The notes: generated from the sequence alone by a model not told the origin. A stretch of 64,000 bases of DNA from Pseudooceanicola aestuarii (GCF_010614805.1 NZ_JAAFZC010000001.1:248001-312000), one strand, 5' to 3'. Positions 18,755 through 28,717 are shown, counted from the first letter of the stretch. A program made the numbers and translations.

Positions 18755-20164
18755 CTACCCCAGATCGGGCCAGGCGCGTTGCGGCCAGCCGGTGGCCTGG
18801 TGCCAGGCCTCCCCCAGTTGCAGCACGCCCAGGTCGGCCCGCCGCCGGCCGATGATCTGCAACCCCATGGGCAACCCGCCAGGACCGAACCCCGCCGGCA
18901 CCGCCAGCGCAGGCAGGCCGGTCAGGCTGGCCGGGATCACCACCTCCATCCAGCGGTGATAGGTGTCCATCGCACGCCCGGCGATCTGGTTCGGCCAGTC
19001 GTCCATCGCGAAGGGCCAGACCTGTGCCGTGGGCAGGACCAGCGCGTCGTAGCGGTCAAAGAGCTGCTCCGTTACGCCGTGCCACTCCGACCGCAGAGCC
19101 GAGGCGCGTTGCACTTCCGCCACGCTGACGGCCTTGCCTTGCTCAACCTCCCAGATCGCATCGGGCTTCATCAGGGCGCGTCGCGCCGGGTCGTCATGCA
19201 AGGCCCCCAGCCGCGCCGCGTTGGCAAAGGCCCGCAGGATGCGCCAGCTGTCCCAAAGGTCGGCGGCGGGCATGGGCGGGGCGACCTCCTCCACCACGCA
19301 GCCCATGTCGGCAAAGGTGGACAACGCGGCGGCGCAATGCTCCATCACCCCGGCCTCCATCGGATAGGCGCCGCCCCAATCGCCCAGCCAGCCGATCCGC
19401 CGCCCCGTCACATCGGCCTCCAGCCGGGGCAACATCGGCTGATGGTCCAGGCTCAACGGTTGGCGCGGATCGTGACCGGCCATGACATCCAGCAGCGCGG
19501 TCAGGTCACGGACATTGCGCGCCATCGGGCCCAGGGTGGACAGCTGGTGCAGGAAGACATCGCCCACAGGTTCGGCCGGGACGCGGCCCCAGGTGGGGCG
19601 AAACCCGTAGACATTGCACCAGCCGGCGGGGTTGCGCAGGCTGCCCATCATGTCGGACCCGTCGCAGACCCATTGCATCCCCGCCGCCAGTGCCGCCGCC
19701 GCGCCGCCCGACGATCCCCCCGCGCTGCGCCCCGGCGCATGGGGGTTGGTCGTGCCGCCATGAACGGGGTTCACGCTGTGGCTGCCCAGGCCGAATTCCG
19801 GCACGTTGGTCTTGCCGATGAACAGCGCCCCTGCCGCCCGCATCCGCCCGATCGCAAGGTCATCCGTGGCAGAGATCGCGTCGCGAAAGATGAGAGAGCC
19901 CTGGCTGTTCGGCAGGCCCGCCACGTTGGCCAGATCCTTCACCGCCACCGGCAGGCCCGCCAGAAAGGACGGGCGCGCGGCGGTTTCTGCCGCGCGGGCC
20001 TCCGCCAGCAGGGCGTCGGGGTCGCGCAGGCAGGTGATGGCGTTGATCTGGCCGTTCACTGCCGCGATCCGGTCCAGGGCGGCCTGCATCACCTCGGTGG
20101 TGGAGACCTCCCCCCGGTCCAGCATCTGCGAAAGCTCCAGCGCGTCGCGGCGGATCAATTCCAT
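18755..20164 (-). CDS. Amidase signature family hydrolase
   Basis: A 469-residue amidase of the Ser-cisSer-Lys type. The triad is visible as Lys76 (LPVAVKDLAN), Ser151 (GGSSGG) and Ser175 (GSDMMGSLRNPAG); the 24-residue gap between the serines is typical. The C-terminal GLPMGLQIIGRRRAD block also fits. It resembles general or aryl amidases rather than GatA, since no gatB or gatC lies nearby. The substrate cannot be read from sequence. The start MELIRRDALELS is preferred over a longer frame that runs back through the divergent promoter region shared with the lytic transglycosylase. Confidence 0.88.
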   Translation of the reverse strand: MELIRRDALELSQMLDRGEVSTTEVMQAALDRIAAVNGQINAITCLRDPDALLAEARAAETAARPSFLAGLPVAVKDLANVAGLPNSQGSLIFRDAISATDDLAIGRMRAAGALFIGKTNVPEFGLGSHSVNPVHGGTTNPHAPGRSAGGSSGGAAAALAAGMQWVCDGSDMMGSLRNPAGWCNVYGFRPTWGRVPAEPVGDVFLHQLSTLGPMARNVRDLTALLDVMAGHDPRQPLSLDHQPMLPRLEADVTGRRIGWLGDWGGAYPMEAGVMEHCAAALSTFADMGCVVEEVAPPMPAADLWDSWRILRAFANAARLGALHDDPARRALMKPDAIWEVEQGKAVSVAEVQRASALRSEWHGVTEQLFDRYDALVLPTAQVWPFAMDDWPNQIAGRAMDTYHRWMEVVIPASLTGLPALAVPAGFGPGGLPMGLQIIGRRRADLGVLQLGEAWHQATGWPQRAWPDLG

Positions 20165-20270
20165 CTTCGGTCCTTCCTGTTGTGCCCGGCGATCCTGCCC
20201 CAGCCGCGCGGGACTGGCCAGAACCGATCTTCCTGCTACTCTTCTGCGCAGATGTAACGAGGAGACCCCG

Positions 20271-21083
20271 ATGTTCCCTGTCAAGTTCCTGCGCCGCCCG
20301 GCCCTGACCGCCCTGATCACCCTGATGCCCGCGCTTCCCGTGCAGGCGGCACCCTGCGGTAACACTGCTCAGGGCTTCGAGGCCTGGAAACCCGCCTTCG
20401 CCGCCGAAGCCGCCGCAGCCGGGGTCGGCCAGCGCGGGTTGCAGGCACTGAAATCGGTGCGCTACAGCCAGGGCACCATCGCCGCCGACCGGCGTCAGAC
20501 CGGCGTGCGCTATTCGCTGGAGGATTTCCTGCGCATCCGGGGCGTCGATGCGATCGTGCGCATCGGCCGCCAGCGCAAGGGGCGCAACCCCGGTTTCTAC
20601 ACGGCGCTGGAACGCGGCTACGGCGTGCCCGCCGGTGTTCTGCTGGCCATTCACGGCATGGAAAGCGGCTTTGGCTCCGGCTTCGGCAAGTACCATGTGC
20701 TCAGCTCCAACGCGACGGTGGCCTATGATTGCCGCCGGTCGGAGTTCTTCTCAGGACACCTGATCGCGGCGCTGAAACTGGTGGATCGCGGCTGGTTGGA
20801 CGCCGGGGCTATCGGTGCCGCACATGGAGAAATCGGGCATACCCAGTTCCTGGCCGGGAACGTTCTGAAATACGGGGCGGACGGCAATGGCGATGGTCGC
20901 GTGAACCTCTATGACGAGGCCGATGCCCTCGCCTCCACCGCCAATTTCCTGCGCCGGAAAGGCTGGCGGCCCGGTCAGCCATATGGCGAGGGCACGCGCA
21001 ATTTCAAAGTGTTGAACGAGTGGAACGCCGCCACGGTCTACCAGAAGGCCATCGCGATCGCAGGCCAGCGCATCGACGAGTAA
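20271..21083 (+). CDS. Lytic murein transglycosylase, MltB-like
   Basis: A 270-residue secreted peptidoglycan lyase. It has a signal peptide (MFPVKFLRRPALTALITLMP, cleavage near VQAA) but no lipobox cysteine at the cleavage site, so it is probably periplasmic and soluble rather than a lipoprotein. The catalytic Glu131 lies in IHGMESGFG. GEIGHTQFLAGNVLKYGADGNGDG matches the GxxQF and Ca-binding-like NGDG motifs of the MltB group. The start is supported by GAGGAG about 8 bases upstream. It is divergent from the amidase gene and convergent with prfB. Confidence 0.9.
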   Translation: MFPVKFLRRPALTALITLMPALPVQAAPCGNTAQGFEAWKPAFAAEAAAAGVGQRGLQALKSVRYSQGTIAADRRQTGVRYSLEDFLRIRGVDAIVRIGRQRKGRNPGFYTALERGYGVPAGVLLAIHGMESGFGSGFGKYHVLSSNATVAYDCRRSEFFSGHLIAALKLVDRGWLDAGAIGAAHGEIGHTQFLAGNVLKYGADGNGDGRVNLYDEADALASTANFLRRKGWRPGQPYGEGTRNFKVLNEWNAATVYQKAIAIAGQRIDE

Positions 21084-21158
21084 CACCCGCCGTCACGCCC
21101 GGCTCCGGATCCTTGCGCAGCCCCCGCCCCCTTCGGGCCGAAATACCGCGGGGGTGAA

Positions 21159-21191
21159 TTGAGCGTAGCTCAAGCGGGGGCGGCGCCCCCG
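21159..21191. repeat. GC-rich palindromic intergenic repeat
   Basis: Two adjacent perfect hairpins lie between the convergent lytic transglycosylase and prfB genes: TTGAGC-GTA-GCTCAA and CGGGGGC-GGC-GCCCCCG. A CCGAAATACCGC segment comes just before. A similar arrangement occurs at 48735-48775. Such elements are common between genes in Rhodobacterales and may act as bidirectional terminators. Confidence 0.5.
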
Positions 21192-21231
21192 TTCCCACGG
21201 CGCCACACGCGCCGCCTGGGCAAGTTGCAGA

Positions 21232-22356
21232 TCAGTCCTCTCCCGCCGCCTCCGCGCGGCTCTTGCCGGAGACATCCATGGCCAGCGTTTCCGCCATGAA
21301 CCCGTCCAGCGCGCCATCCAGTACGCCCTGCGTGTCCGAGGTTTCGTAATTGGTCCGCAGATCCTTCACCATCTGATAAGGTTGCAGCACGTAGGATCGG
21401 ATCTGGTTGCCCCAGCCAGCGCTGCCCTTGTTCTCATGCGCCTCGTTGATGGCTGCGTTCCGCTTGTCCAACTCCATCTGGTAAAGGCGCGATTTCAGCG
21501 CCTTCATGGCGATGTCGCGGTTCTGGTGCTGCGATTTCTCCGAAGAGGTCACAACGATCCCGGTGGGATGGTGGGTGATCCGCACCGCCGAATCCGTGGT
21601 GTTGACGTGCTGCCCGCCCGCCCCGGATGACCGGTAGGTATCGACGCGGATGTCGGCGGGGTTCACCTCGATCTCGATATTGTCGTCCACCACAGGGTAC
21701 ACCCAGACCGAGGCAAAGGAGGTTTCCCGCGTGCCCTTCCCGAAGGGGGAAATCCGGACCAGCCTGTGCACGCCGCTTTCGGATTTCAGCCAGCCATAGG
21801 CGTTGTGGCCGGAAATCTTGTAGGCGCAGGACTTGATCCCGGCCTCGGCGCCCTGTTCCTCGGATTGCAGTTCGACCTTGTAGCCGCGTTTTTCGGCCCA
21901 ACGGACATACATCCGTTGCAGCATCTGCGCCCAATCGCAGGCCTCGGTCCCGCCGGCGCCTGCGTTGATCTCCAGGAAGGTGTCGTTGCTGTCGGCCTCC
22001 CCGTTCAGCAGCGCCTCCAGTTCCTTTTCGCCGGCGCGGGCCTTCAACGATTTCAGCGCCTCTTCGGCCTCTGCCACCACTTCGGCGTCGTCTTCCATCT
22101 CTCCCAGTTCGATCAGCTCGACATTGTCCGACAGCTCCTGTTGCAGGGCGTCGTGCACGGCGATGGCATCCACCAGCGCCTGCCGATCCTTCATCAGGGC
22201 CTGCGCCTTGGCCGGATCGTCCCAGAGATTGGGATCCTCGACACGGGCGTTGAATTCCTCCAGCCGGTGCTGGGCCGTTTCCCAATCCATCCGCTGGCGC
22301 AACAGTTCCAGCGATTTTTCGATGTCGGCTACGGTGTTCTGGGCGTCGGCGCGCAT
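21232..22356 (-). CDS. prfB: Peptide chain release factor 2
   Basis: RF2 releases finished chains at UGA and UAA. The 374-residue protein has the anticodon-like tripeptide SPF (RISPFGKGTRE) and the catalytic GGQ in SSGAGGQHVNTT. The length is normal. There is no in-frame UGA and no slippery CUU near the start, so the programmed +1 frameshift that autoregulates prfB in enterobacteria is absent. It lies downstream of the penicillin-binding protein gene on the same strand, 113 bp away. Confidence 0.96.
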   Translation of the reverse strand: MRADAQNTVADIEKSLELLRQRMDWETAQHRLEEFNARVEDPNLWDDPAKAQALMKDRQALVDAIAVHDALQQELSDNVELIELGEMEDDAEVVAEAEEALKSLKARAGEKELEALLNGEADSNDTFLEINAGAGGTEACDWAQMLQRMYVRWAEKRGYKVELQSEEQGAEAGIKSCAYKISGHNAYGWLKSESGVHRLVRISPFGKGTRETSFASVWVYPVVDDNIEIEVNPADIRVDTYRSSGAGGQHVNTTDSAVRITHHPTGIVVTSSEKSQHQNRDIAMKALKSRLYQMELDKRNAAINEAHENKGSAGWGNQIRSYVLQPYQMVKDLRTNYETSDTQGVLDGALDGFMAETLAMDVSGKSRAEAAGED

Positions 22357-22469
22357 ATCGGTCCTGATCGGATGAGAGGTCGGATGAATATCTGGTGTCC
22401 GCAGGGGATAGACCAGCCACCGCGTCGGGGCAAGTCATGCGCCCGGCCACGGGGTGGGCGGCGACGTCC

Positions 22470-25037
22470 CTAGTACAGGTCGCCCGCCGTGATTTCGCGG
22501 ATGGAAGCCTTGGGCGGCAGGGCGGATTTTCGACCCAGCCGTTCGCCGCCGCCCCCTGCCTGCCCCGCCGTGCCGGTCGCCCCCTCCGAAGAGCGATAGA
22601 CCTCGCGCTGCGCCGGGGCCTCCCGGAACAGCGGCAGATCGGAGCCCATGGCAAAGCCGCCGTCGAAATAGACGCCGAAGATCGGCTCCTCACCCTCGCG
22701 GAAATATTCCGCGACGACATTGGGGCCAGAGGCCTCGTCCGGCAAGCGGGAGCCGGAGAAGCGGTCGATCTTGATGAAATGACCGCCTGGCGGCACCTTG
22801 AACTTGCCGCCGCCGAATTTCTTCACCGCCTCCGTCATGAATTCCTGGAACACCGGGCCGCACATGCCGCCGCCCGACGCGCCCCGGCCCAGCGGCCTGG
22901 GCTGGTCGTAGCCGATGTAGCATCCGGCCACGACGTTGGAGGTGAAGCCCACGAACCACACGTCCTTGGCGTCGTTGGTGGTGCCGGTCTTGCCCGCCGT
23001 GGGCACCGGCAGGCGGACCGCGCCGGAGGCGGTGCCCCGTTCCACCACGCCCTGCATCATGGAGGTCAGCTGGTAGGCGGTGATCGCATCCATCACCCGC
23101 TGGCGGTCCGAGACGATCCGCGGCGACCGCGACCGCGCGATCTCGGGGTCGGTGCAATCCAGGCATTGCCGCCGGTCATGGCGGTAGATCGTCTTGCCGT
23201 AGCGGTCCTGCACCCGGTCGACCAGCGTCGGCTCCACCCGCTCGCCGCCATTGGCGAACATGCCGTAGGCGGCCACCATGTTGAACAGGGTGGTTTCCTC
23301 GGACCCCAGCGAATTGGCCAGGTAATGCCCCATGTTCTCGTAGACGCCGAACCGTTCCGCATAGGAGGCGACGACATCCATGCCGACCTCCTGCGCCAGG
23401 CGGATGGTCATCAGGTTCCGCGACCGTTCGATCCCGGTGCGCAACGGTGTCGGCCCGTAGAATTGGTGCGACGCGTTGGTGGGGCGCCAGACGCCATCGG
23501 GGGTGTTGATCTCGATCGGGGCGTCGATGATGATCGTCGCCGGCGTGTAGCCACTGTCCAGCGCGGAGGCATAGACAAACGGCTTGAAGCTGGAGCCCGG
23601 CTGCCGCCGCGCCTGGGTGGCACGGTTGAACACCGAATCCTGGTAACTGAACCCGCCCTGCATGGCGATCACCCGGCCGTTGTTCACGTCCATGGCCATG
23701 AACCCGCCCTGAACCTCCGGCACCTGCCGCAGCGACCAGCGGATGAAGGCACCGCTGTCGTCCTCGGTCATGCGGCGGACATGGATCACGTCGCCCTTGC
23801 TGAAATTCTCTCGCAGGCTGCCCCGGAACCACGAAGTATCGCTGCGCGGCACGACAAAGGGTTCGGCCGCGGTTTCCTCCACGCGCTCGATGCCGATGCG
23901 CAGCTCGCTTTCCCCGACCTCCAGCACGACGGCGGCATGCCAGGGGTGTTCCAGCACGATGTCGCGGGGCACGTTGACATCGGACAGCGCGGCGCGCCAG
24001 GCCTCTTCGCTGGTCAGCTGCGCCTCCGGGATCGTCTCCCCCGTGCCGCGCCATTCCCCCCGGCTGCGGTCGTACTTCTCCAACCCGCCGCGCAGGGCAG
24101 CAGCGGCCAGCACCTGCATCTCGGGATCGATCGTGGCGCGCACGGCAAAGCCGCCGGTAAAGAACTCGTCCTCGCCGAAATCCTGCGACAGCTGGCGGCG
24201 GATCTCGTCTGTGAAATAGTCGCGCGGCGGCAGGGTTGAGCGGAAGCTCTCGAAATCGCCGTTCTGCACCGACCGCAGCGGCGCGTCGCGCTCCGCCTGA
24301 TAGGTGGCCGCGTCTATATAGCCATTCTCCCGCATCTCGCGCAGCACGTAGTTGCGCCGCGCCAGCAGGCGTTCCTTGTTGCGGACCGGATGGAAATCCG
24401 ACGGCGCCTTGGGCATGGAAGCCAGCATCGCCGCCTCATGCGGGGCCAGCTCGCTCAGCGGCTTGTTGAAATAGGTCTGCGCGGCGGCGGCCACGCCATA
24501 GGAGTTCTGCCCCAGGAAGATCTCGTTCAGGTACAGCTCAAGGATCTTTTCCTTGTCCAGCGTCTCTTCGAGCCGGGCAGCGAGAATGATCTCCTTGATC
24601 TTCCGTTCGATCCGGCGATCCCCGGACAGCAGGAAGTTCTTCATCACCTGCTGCGTGATGGTGGAGGCGCCGCGCACGTTCTGGCCGCGCGATTTCACCG
24701 CATCCACGGCCGCCGCCGCCATGCCTCGGGTGTCATAACCCGCGTGGGTGTAGAAATTCTTGTCTTCAGCCGAGATGAAGGCATGCTTGATCAGCTCCGG
24801 GATCTCCGCTGCTGGCGCGAACAGGCGCCGTTCCGAGGCGAATTCGTCGATGATCCGACCCTCGTTCGAATAGATCCGGCTGATCGTCTTGGGCTGGTAG
24901 CGGGCCAGATATTCGTGGCTGGGCAGATCCTGCCCGTAAACCCAGAAGATCGCCCCGATGGACAGGGCGATCACCGCCAGGCCCAGCGTGACCAGGGTAA
25001 AGATGGCCCCGAAGAAGGAAAGTACGAATCTGATCAC
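22470..25037 (-). CDS. mrcA: Penicillin-binding protein 1A (bifunctional)
   Basis: An 855-residue inner-membrane peptidoglycan synthase. An N-terminal membrane anchor (about 8-42) precedes a GT51 glycosyltransferase domain whose catalytic Glu91 lies in SAEDKNFYTHAG, followed by STITQQVMKNFLL. An OB-like region follows and then the transpeptidase domain, with SxxK in PGSSFKPFVYAS and KTG in AGKTGTTNDAKDVWFVGFT. The tail after residue 780 is Gly/Ala-rich and variable. The amidase amiC lies 161 bp upstream on the same strand, a common alphaproteobacterial order. The symbol mrcA (ponA) is by family. Confidence 0.94.
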   Translation of the reverse strand: MIRFVLSFFGAIFTLVTLGLAVIALSIGAIFWVYGQDLPSHEYLARYQPKTISRIYSNEGRIIDEFASERRLFAPAAEIPELIKHAFISAEDKNFYTHAGYDTRGMAAAAVDAVKSRGQNVRGASTITQQVMKNFLLSGDRRIERKIKEIILAARLEETLDKEKILELYLNEIFLGQNSYGVAAAAQTYFNKPLSELAPHEAAMLASMPKAPSDFHPVRNKERLLARRNYVLREMRENGYIDAATYQAERDAPLRSVQNGDFESFRSTLPPRDYFTDEIRRQLSQDFGEDEFFTGGFAVRATIDPEMQVLAAAALRGGLEKYDRSRGEWRGTGETIPEAQLTSEEAWRAALSDVNVPRDIVLEHPWHAAVVLEVGESELRIGIERVEETAAEPFVVPRSDTSWFRGSLRENFSKGDVIHVRRMTEDDSGAFIRWSLRQVPEVQGGFMAMDVNNGRVIAMQGGFSYQDSVFNRATQARRQPGSSFKPFVYASALDSGYTPATIIIDAPIEINTPDGVWRPTNASHQFYGPTPLRTGIERSRNLMTIRLAQEVGMDVVASYAERFGVYENMGHYLANSLGSEETTLFNMVAAYGMFANGGERVEPTLVDRVQDRYGKTIYRHDRRQCLDCTDPEIARSRSPRIVSDRQRVMDAITAYQLTSMMQGVVERGTASGAVRLPVPTAGKTGTTNDAKDVWFVGFTSNVVAGCYIGYDQPRPLGRGASGGGMCGPVFQEFMTEAVKKFGGGKFKVPPGGHFIKIDRFSGSRLPDEASGPNVVAEYFREGEEPIFGVYFDGGFAMGSDLPLFREAPAQREVYRSSEGATGTAGQAGGGGERLGRKSALPPKASIREITAGDLY

Positions 25038-25198
25038 GCCTGAAGGCCCCCATGCTCTGGCATCCGCTTATACGCAAGGGGTCCGGGCCGGTCAAAACAC
25101 GATGCGGTCACATCGGCCTCATACCGCCGAGACGGACGTGACGGCACGCCTGCCATCACCGGCCGTGCGATGGCCCGCCCAGCAGCCGGGCCGCCGCC

Positions 25199-26422
25199 CT
25201 ACTGCCGCACCAGGGGGGCGGTGGCCCGGTCGGCCAGGCGCCAAGCCAGCACCGCATCGCGCACCGCGCCGGCTACGCGGGCTCGGAATGCCGGGTCGGT
25301 CAGGTTTTCACGGTCGCGTTCGGAGGACAGGAACCCGACCTCGATCAGGACCGAGGGGATATCCGCAGCCTTCAGCACCGAGTAGCTGGCCGACCGGCGG
25401 GGCCGGGTATTCAGCGGCAGGCCGGAGCGTCGGATCGCCAGCACCAATGCGCGGGCCAGCCGGTCCGCGCGCGGCTGGGTCTCCATCCGCGCCAGGTCCA
25501 GCAACACGCCGGTGACCACGTCGTCCTTGCCCGACAGGTCCACACCGGCCAGCAGATCGCCGCGATCGTGGCGCTCGGCCAGCTTCTCGGACGCTTCGTC
25601 CGAGGCGCTGGCGGCCAGGGTGTGGATCGTCGTGCCATGCGCCCGCCCCCGCGCCAGCGCATCTGCATGAAGCGACACGAAGAGATCGGCACCCAGTTGG
25701 TGCGCGATCGTCACCCGCCGTTCAAGGGAGACAAAACTGTCATCGTCCCGCGTCAGGACGACCTCGGCCCCCGCACGGACCAGCGCGTCCTTCACCTCCC
25801 GCGCGAAGGTCAACATCAGGTCTTTCTCCACCACGCCACCATGTTCGGCACCGGGGTCGATCCCGCCATGGCCGGGGTCCAGCACCACCAGTAACGGCGC
25901 ATCGGCAGGCCGGTTGCGGCGCCGGGGGACATCGGCGGGCGGCAGGCTGGGCCAGCCGATGTCGGGCGGAGCGCCCGCGCTGGCAGCGAACCGGTCGGCA
26001 TCAGCGCGAACAAAGCGCGCAGTCAGCCGGGCTTTGCCGGTGTCCGGGTCCACCCGCAGGGCAGAGCGGTTCAGCACCATCGGCGCCTCCAGCGCCAGCA
26101 CCAGACGCGACCAGCCGGGACGCAGCCCGCCCATGGCAAGCGAGGCTACAGCGCGGGTGTTCAACAGCGCCGCCCGGTCCACCCCGGACCAATCGACTTC
26201 GCGAAAGTCGAACACCGCGCGGCGCGGGTCGTCCAGCGTGAAGATCCGGTAGGGCACGCCCTGCGACAGGGTCAGATCCACCAGAATCCCGCCCCGGTCG
26301 TCGCGGATCGTCGAGGCCCCCTGATCCAACCGGGCCAGGCCAGAAAAATCTTGTGCTGCCAAGAGATTGGCCCAGAAGAGAAAAAGAATGGAAATCGCCG
26401 CGCGCACCACCTGCCCGTTCAT
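25199..26422 (-). CDS. amiC: N-acetylmuramoyl-L-alanine amidase
   Basis: A 407-residue periplasmic zinc amidase that splits daughter-cell peptidoglycan. It has a signal peptide (AAISILFLFWANLLAAQ), an AMIN targeting domain (about 25-150) and an Amidase_3 domain from about 180. Zinc ligands and the catalytic residue are visible as His in DPGHGGIDPGAE, Glu in VVEKDLML, His in SLHADA and Glu in VLIEVGFLSS. The start at 26422 gives a good signal peptide. The symbol amiC is by family; amiA or amiB would be equally arguable. Confidence 0.92.
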   Translation of the reverse strand: MNGQVVRAAISILFLFWANLLAAQDFSGLARLDQGASTIRDDRGGILVDLTLSQGVPYRIFTLDDPRRAVFDFREVDWSGVDRAALLNTRAVASLAMGGLRPGWSRLVLALEAPMVLNRSALRVDPDTGKARLTARFVRADADRFAASAGAPPDIGWPSLPPADVPRRRNRPADAPLLVVLDPGHGGIDPGAEHGGVVEKDLMLTFAREVKDALVRAGAEVVLTRDDDSFVSLERRVTIAHQLGADLFVSLHADALARGRAHGTTIHTLAASASDEASEKLAERHDRGDLLAGVDLSGKDDVVTGVLLDLARMETQPRADRLARALVLAIRRSGLPLNTRPRRSASYSVLKAADIPSVLIEVGFLSSERDRENLTDPAFRARVAGAVRDAVLAWRLADRATAPLVRQ

Positions 26423-26637
26423 CTGCCCACCGTCCTGCCTGCCTGTCGTTGGCCGCGACTATAGACCACCGCGCCGGCCCCGCGAAGCCCCGCGCCGCCA
26501 CGGCAGGCCGAAACCTTGCGCCGGGTGCTGCGGGGGCCGGCCGTGCCGGGCGCCGCCTCCGGCAGCGGTATTTCGCGCCCGAAGGGTTCGGGCGGCGCGC
26601 ACCGGGAGCCGGAGGGGGCGCGGTGCCGGCGAGCCGG

Positions 26638-27687
26638 CTACACCGTGGCGATCGGCGTCACCGGAGAGCCCACGGCGCCGGGCAGACGCAGCGGCGGTGC
26701 GGTCAGAAGGAAGCGGTGGCGGCCCTGGGCACGCAGGTGGTCTGCCAGCGGAGTCAGGTGCCAAAGCTCTCCCAAGGGGATGCCGTTCTTGAACAGGCAA
26801 TGCTCGTGCAATGGCAGATAGGCGCAACAGGTCGCCGCCTCGCCCGGGCGGGCGGGATGGGTCTCCACCGCGTAATTGTCGGCGATCAGCGCGGCGGCCC
26901 CGCAATCGGTGATCCAGTTCAGCAACGCGCCGTCGCGCCCGTCCAGCGCGGCGCAGGATCTGTGCAGGCTGTCGTGGTCCGGCTTGCGGTTCTGCTCCAG
27001 CAACTGCTGGGCGAAGCCGGTATGGAAACAGAGCATGTCGCCGGTTTCGATGGTGACGCCGTCGGCCTCCAGGATGGGCATCAGCATGTCGTAGCCCACC
27101 GCCGTGGGGGCACGCCCCAAATGGGCATGCAGATCGATCATCACCGCGCGGCCCTGCACGCCATGGGCGGCGATGTTCTCGATCCCCAGTCTCGCGGCGC
27201 GGGAGGTGGAATGCGGTGCCATGGCGCCGGTCACCCCTGCGTCGGCCAGGTCCTGCGGGCCGGTGATGTCGTCTTCGGCGCGGAAGCCGTTGTAGTAGAC
27301 CCGTTCAGGCACGCCATCGTCATCGGCGTCGAACAGCCCGCCGACATGGGCCAGCGCGTCCCATTGGGTGGAATATTGCAGGTGCAGGATCGCCAGGTCG
27401 TCGCTGATCACATCCGTGTGGGCGGGACCCAGCGTGGCGTTGAAATTGACCCCGTCTGCGCGCAGCGTAGGGCGCAGGATCGGCGGATGGCGGCGCGGGT
27501 TCAGAGCGTTGCCACCGGGGTAGTCCAGCGGCAAGGACAGGCAGAAACTGCGCCCCTCGCGGACCTCTGCCACGCCCTGACGCACCTTTTCGGCGGTGAT
27601 CAGGTTCAGCCGCCCCAGTTGGTCGTCAGGGCCGAAATCGCCCCAATTCGACCCTTCCGGCCGGTTCTTCCATCGCGTCGTGCCCAT
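26638..27687 (-). CDS. Cyclase-family metal hydrolase
   Basis: A 349-residue protein of the cyclase family (COG1878), related to kynurenine formamidase and isatin hydrolase. The metal-site region reads YSTQWDALAHVGG rather than the HxGTHxDxPxH of formamidases, as in the longer QWD subgroup. DMLCFHTGF and LHEHCLFKNGIPLGELWHL are also typical. The substrate is unknown. It is on the same strand as amiC but 215 bp upstream of it, with only GC-rich, gene-free DNA between them. Confidence 0.82.
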   Translation of the reverse strand: MGTTRWKNRPEGSNWGDFGPDDQLGRLNLITAEKVRQGVAEVREGRSFCLSLPLDYPGGNALNPRRHPPILRPTLRADGVNFNATLGPAHTDVISDDLAILHLQYSTQWDALAHVGGLFDADDDGVPERVYYNGFRAEDDITGPQDLADAGVTGAMAPHSTSRAARLGIENIAAHGVQGRAVMIDLHAHLGRAPTAVGYDMLMPILEADGVTIETGDMLCFHTGFAQQLLEQNRKPDHDSLHRSCAALDGRDGALLNWITDCGAAALIADNYAVETHPARPGEAATCCAYLPLHEHCLFKNGIPLGELWHLTPLADHLRAQGRHRFLLTAPPLRLPGAVGSPVTPIATV

Positions 27688-27748
27688 GACTTCCTCCCCT
27701 TCTCATGGCAGCGAGCGCCCTCCTCCGGCGCCTGCATTCAAGGTAAAG

Positions 27749-28130
27749 TCATCCGATTTCAACGCGATGTCGAGCGGTGTTGACCGGCCCGCCTCTCCAG
27801 AAACGGCAGGCGCCGTCCGCGGGAGGCAGGTACCTGCCCTCACACAGCGCGATGGCGGCGGCTTTCGGGGTTGAGGGAAATGCGTTCAGCCTGCGTTCCA
27901 ACCTGCCGGTCAGCGCCGGATCGTCCAGAGCGCGGGTGATCACCCCGGACATGGCGGCGGCGGGCACCGCGACAGCCAACAGGCCGTTCTTGGCGGCGTC
28001 GGATCGGAAGATATCCGCAAGATCCCGGCGCCACGACGACCTGCCCCCCGCAAACGATCAGCGCGCAAACCGCCGCCTCCCGCGAGGAGCGGCAGCCAGC
28101 GCAAGGTGTCGACGGGCTGGCGATCGTCAA
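27749..28130 (-). pseudogene. leuD-like dehydratase small-subunit remnant
   Basis: The minus strand first encodes GCRSSREAAVCAL and QVVVAPG, then after a one-base shift near 28023 continues DLADIFRSDAAKNGLLAVAV. Joined, these read like the GCGSSREAAVYAL...VVIAPSFADIFxxNAxKNGLLP core of 3-isopropylmalate dehydratase small subunits (LeuD/aconitase swivel domain). The N-terminus is missing; an IS1182-type fragment begins close to where it should continue, so insertion and deletion probably destroyed the gene. The C-terminal part is not clearly LeuD-like. The functional LeuD must lie elsewhere. Confidence 0.6.
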
Positions 28131-28222
28131 TGCGCCGTGATGGTACGAACGGAGAAGGCTGTTTGGAAACGCCCCGACAGTTTGGCCTTTCAGCGAGGCG
28201 GACGCCGGCAGGGCTGTCGGAT

Positions 28223-28516
28223 TTCATCGAAGGGATCGACCGGGAGCAGAGGATGTTTTTTCCGGAACGGCTGGAGGACCGGATCGGCGAGGATCACCTG
28301 GTTCGCGTCGTCGATCTTTTGGTCGATGCGCTCGATCTCGCAGGTCTTGGTTTCACCCGGCACGCGCCGGCGCGGACAGCACGGCCAGAATATCACCCGG
28401 CCCTTCCGCTCAATCTGTTTATCTACGGCGACCTGAACCGCATCCCCTCCAGCCACAGGTTGGAACGCGAGGCCGGACGGAACGTCGAACTGATGTGGCT
28501 GACCGGGCGGCTGGCA
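28223..28516 (+). mobile_element. IS1182-type transposase N-terminal fragment
   Basis: About 98 residues match the N-terminus of IS1182/IS5-like transposases: FIEGIDREQRMFFPERLED, RVVDLLVDALDLAGLGF, YHPALPLNLFIYG and RLEREAGRNVELMWLTGRLA. The reading then runs into unrelated sequence and the DDE catalytic core is absent. Some family residues are changed (for example FIYGDLNRIPSS for YIYGYLNRIQSS), consistent with an old, decayed copy. No ends or target duplication could be found. The 28517-28694 stretch shows no recognisable gene. Confidence 0.8.
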
Positions 28517-28717
28517 GGCCCGGGCGATCCTGGCGGGTTTCACCTGGGGCGGGTGCCAGTTCTATGGCCCCCAGGGCCGCGCCCGCCGCGCCTTGTTCCG
28601 ATGCCCAGCAGATCCCCCAGGTCACCGCCTGCGATGCGCCCGTGCCCGGAGCCGCCGCGATGACGTCGGATCAGCGGCAAGAGGCCTTTGGCCAGGACCT
28701 GCTCCCCATTGAGTCCG

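Noticed and set aside
21232..22356. Programmed frameshift in prfB.
   Set aside because: The frame is continuous, with no internal UGA or slippery site near codon 25.
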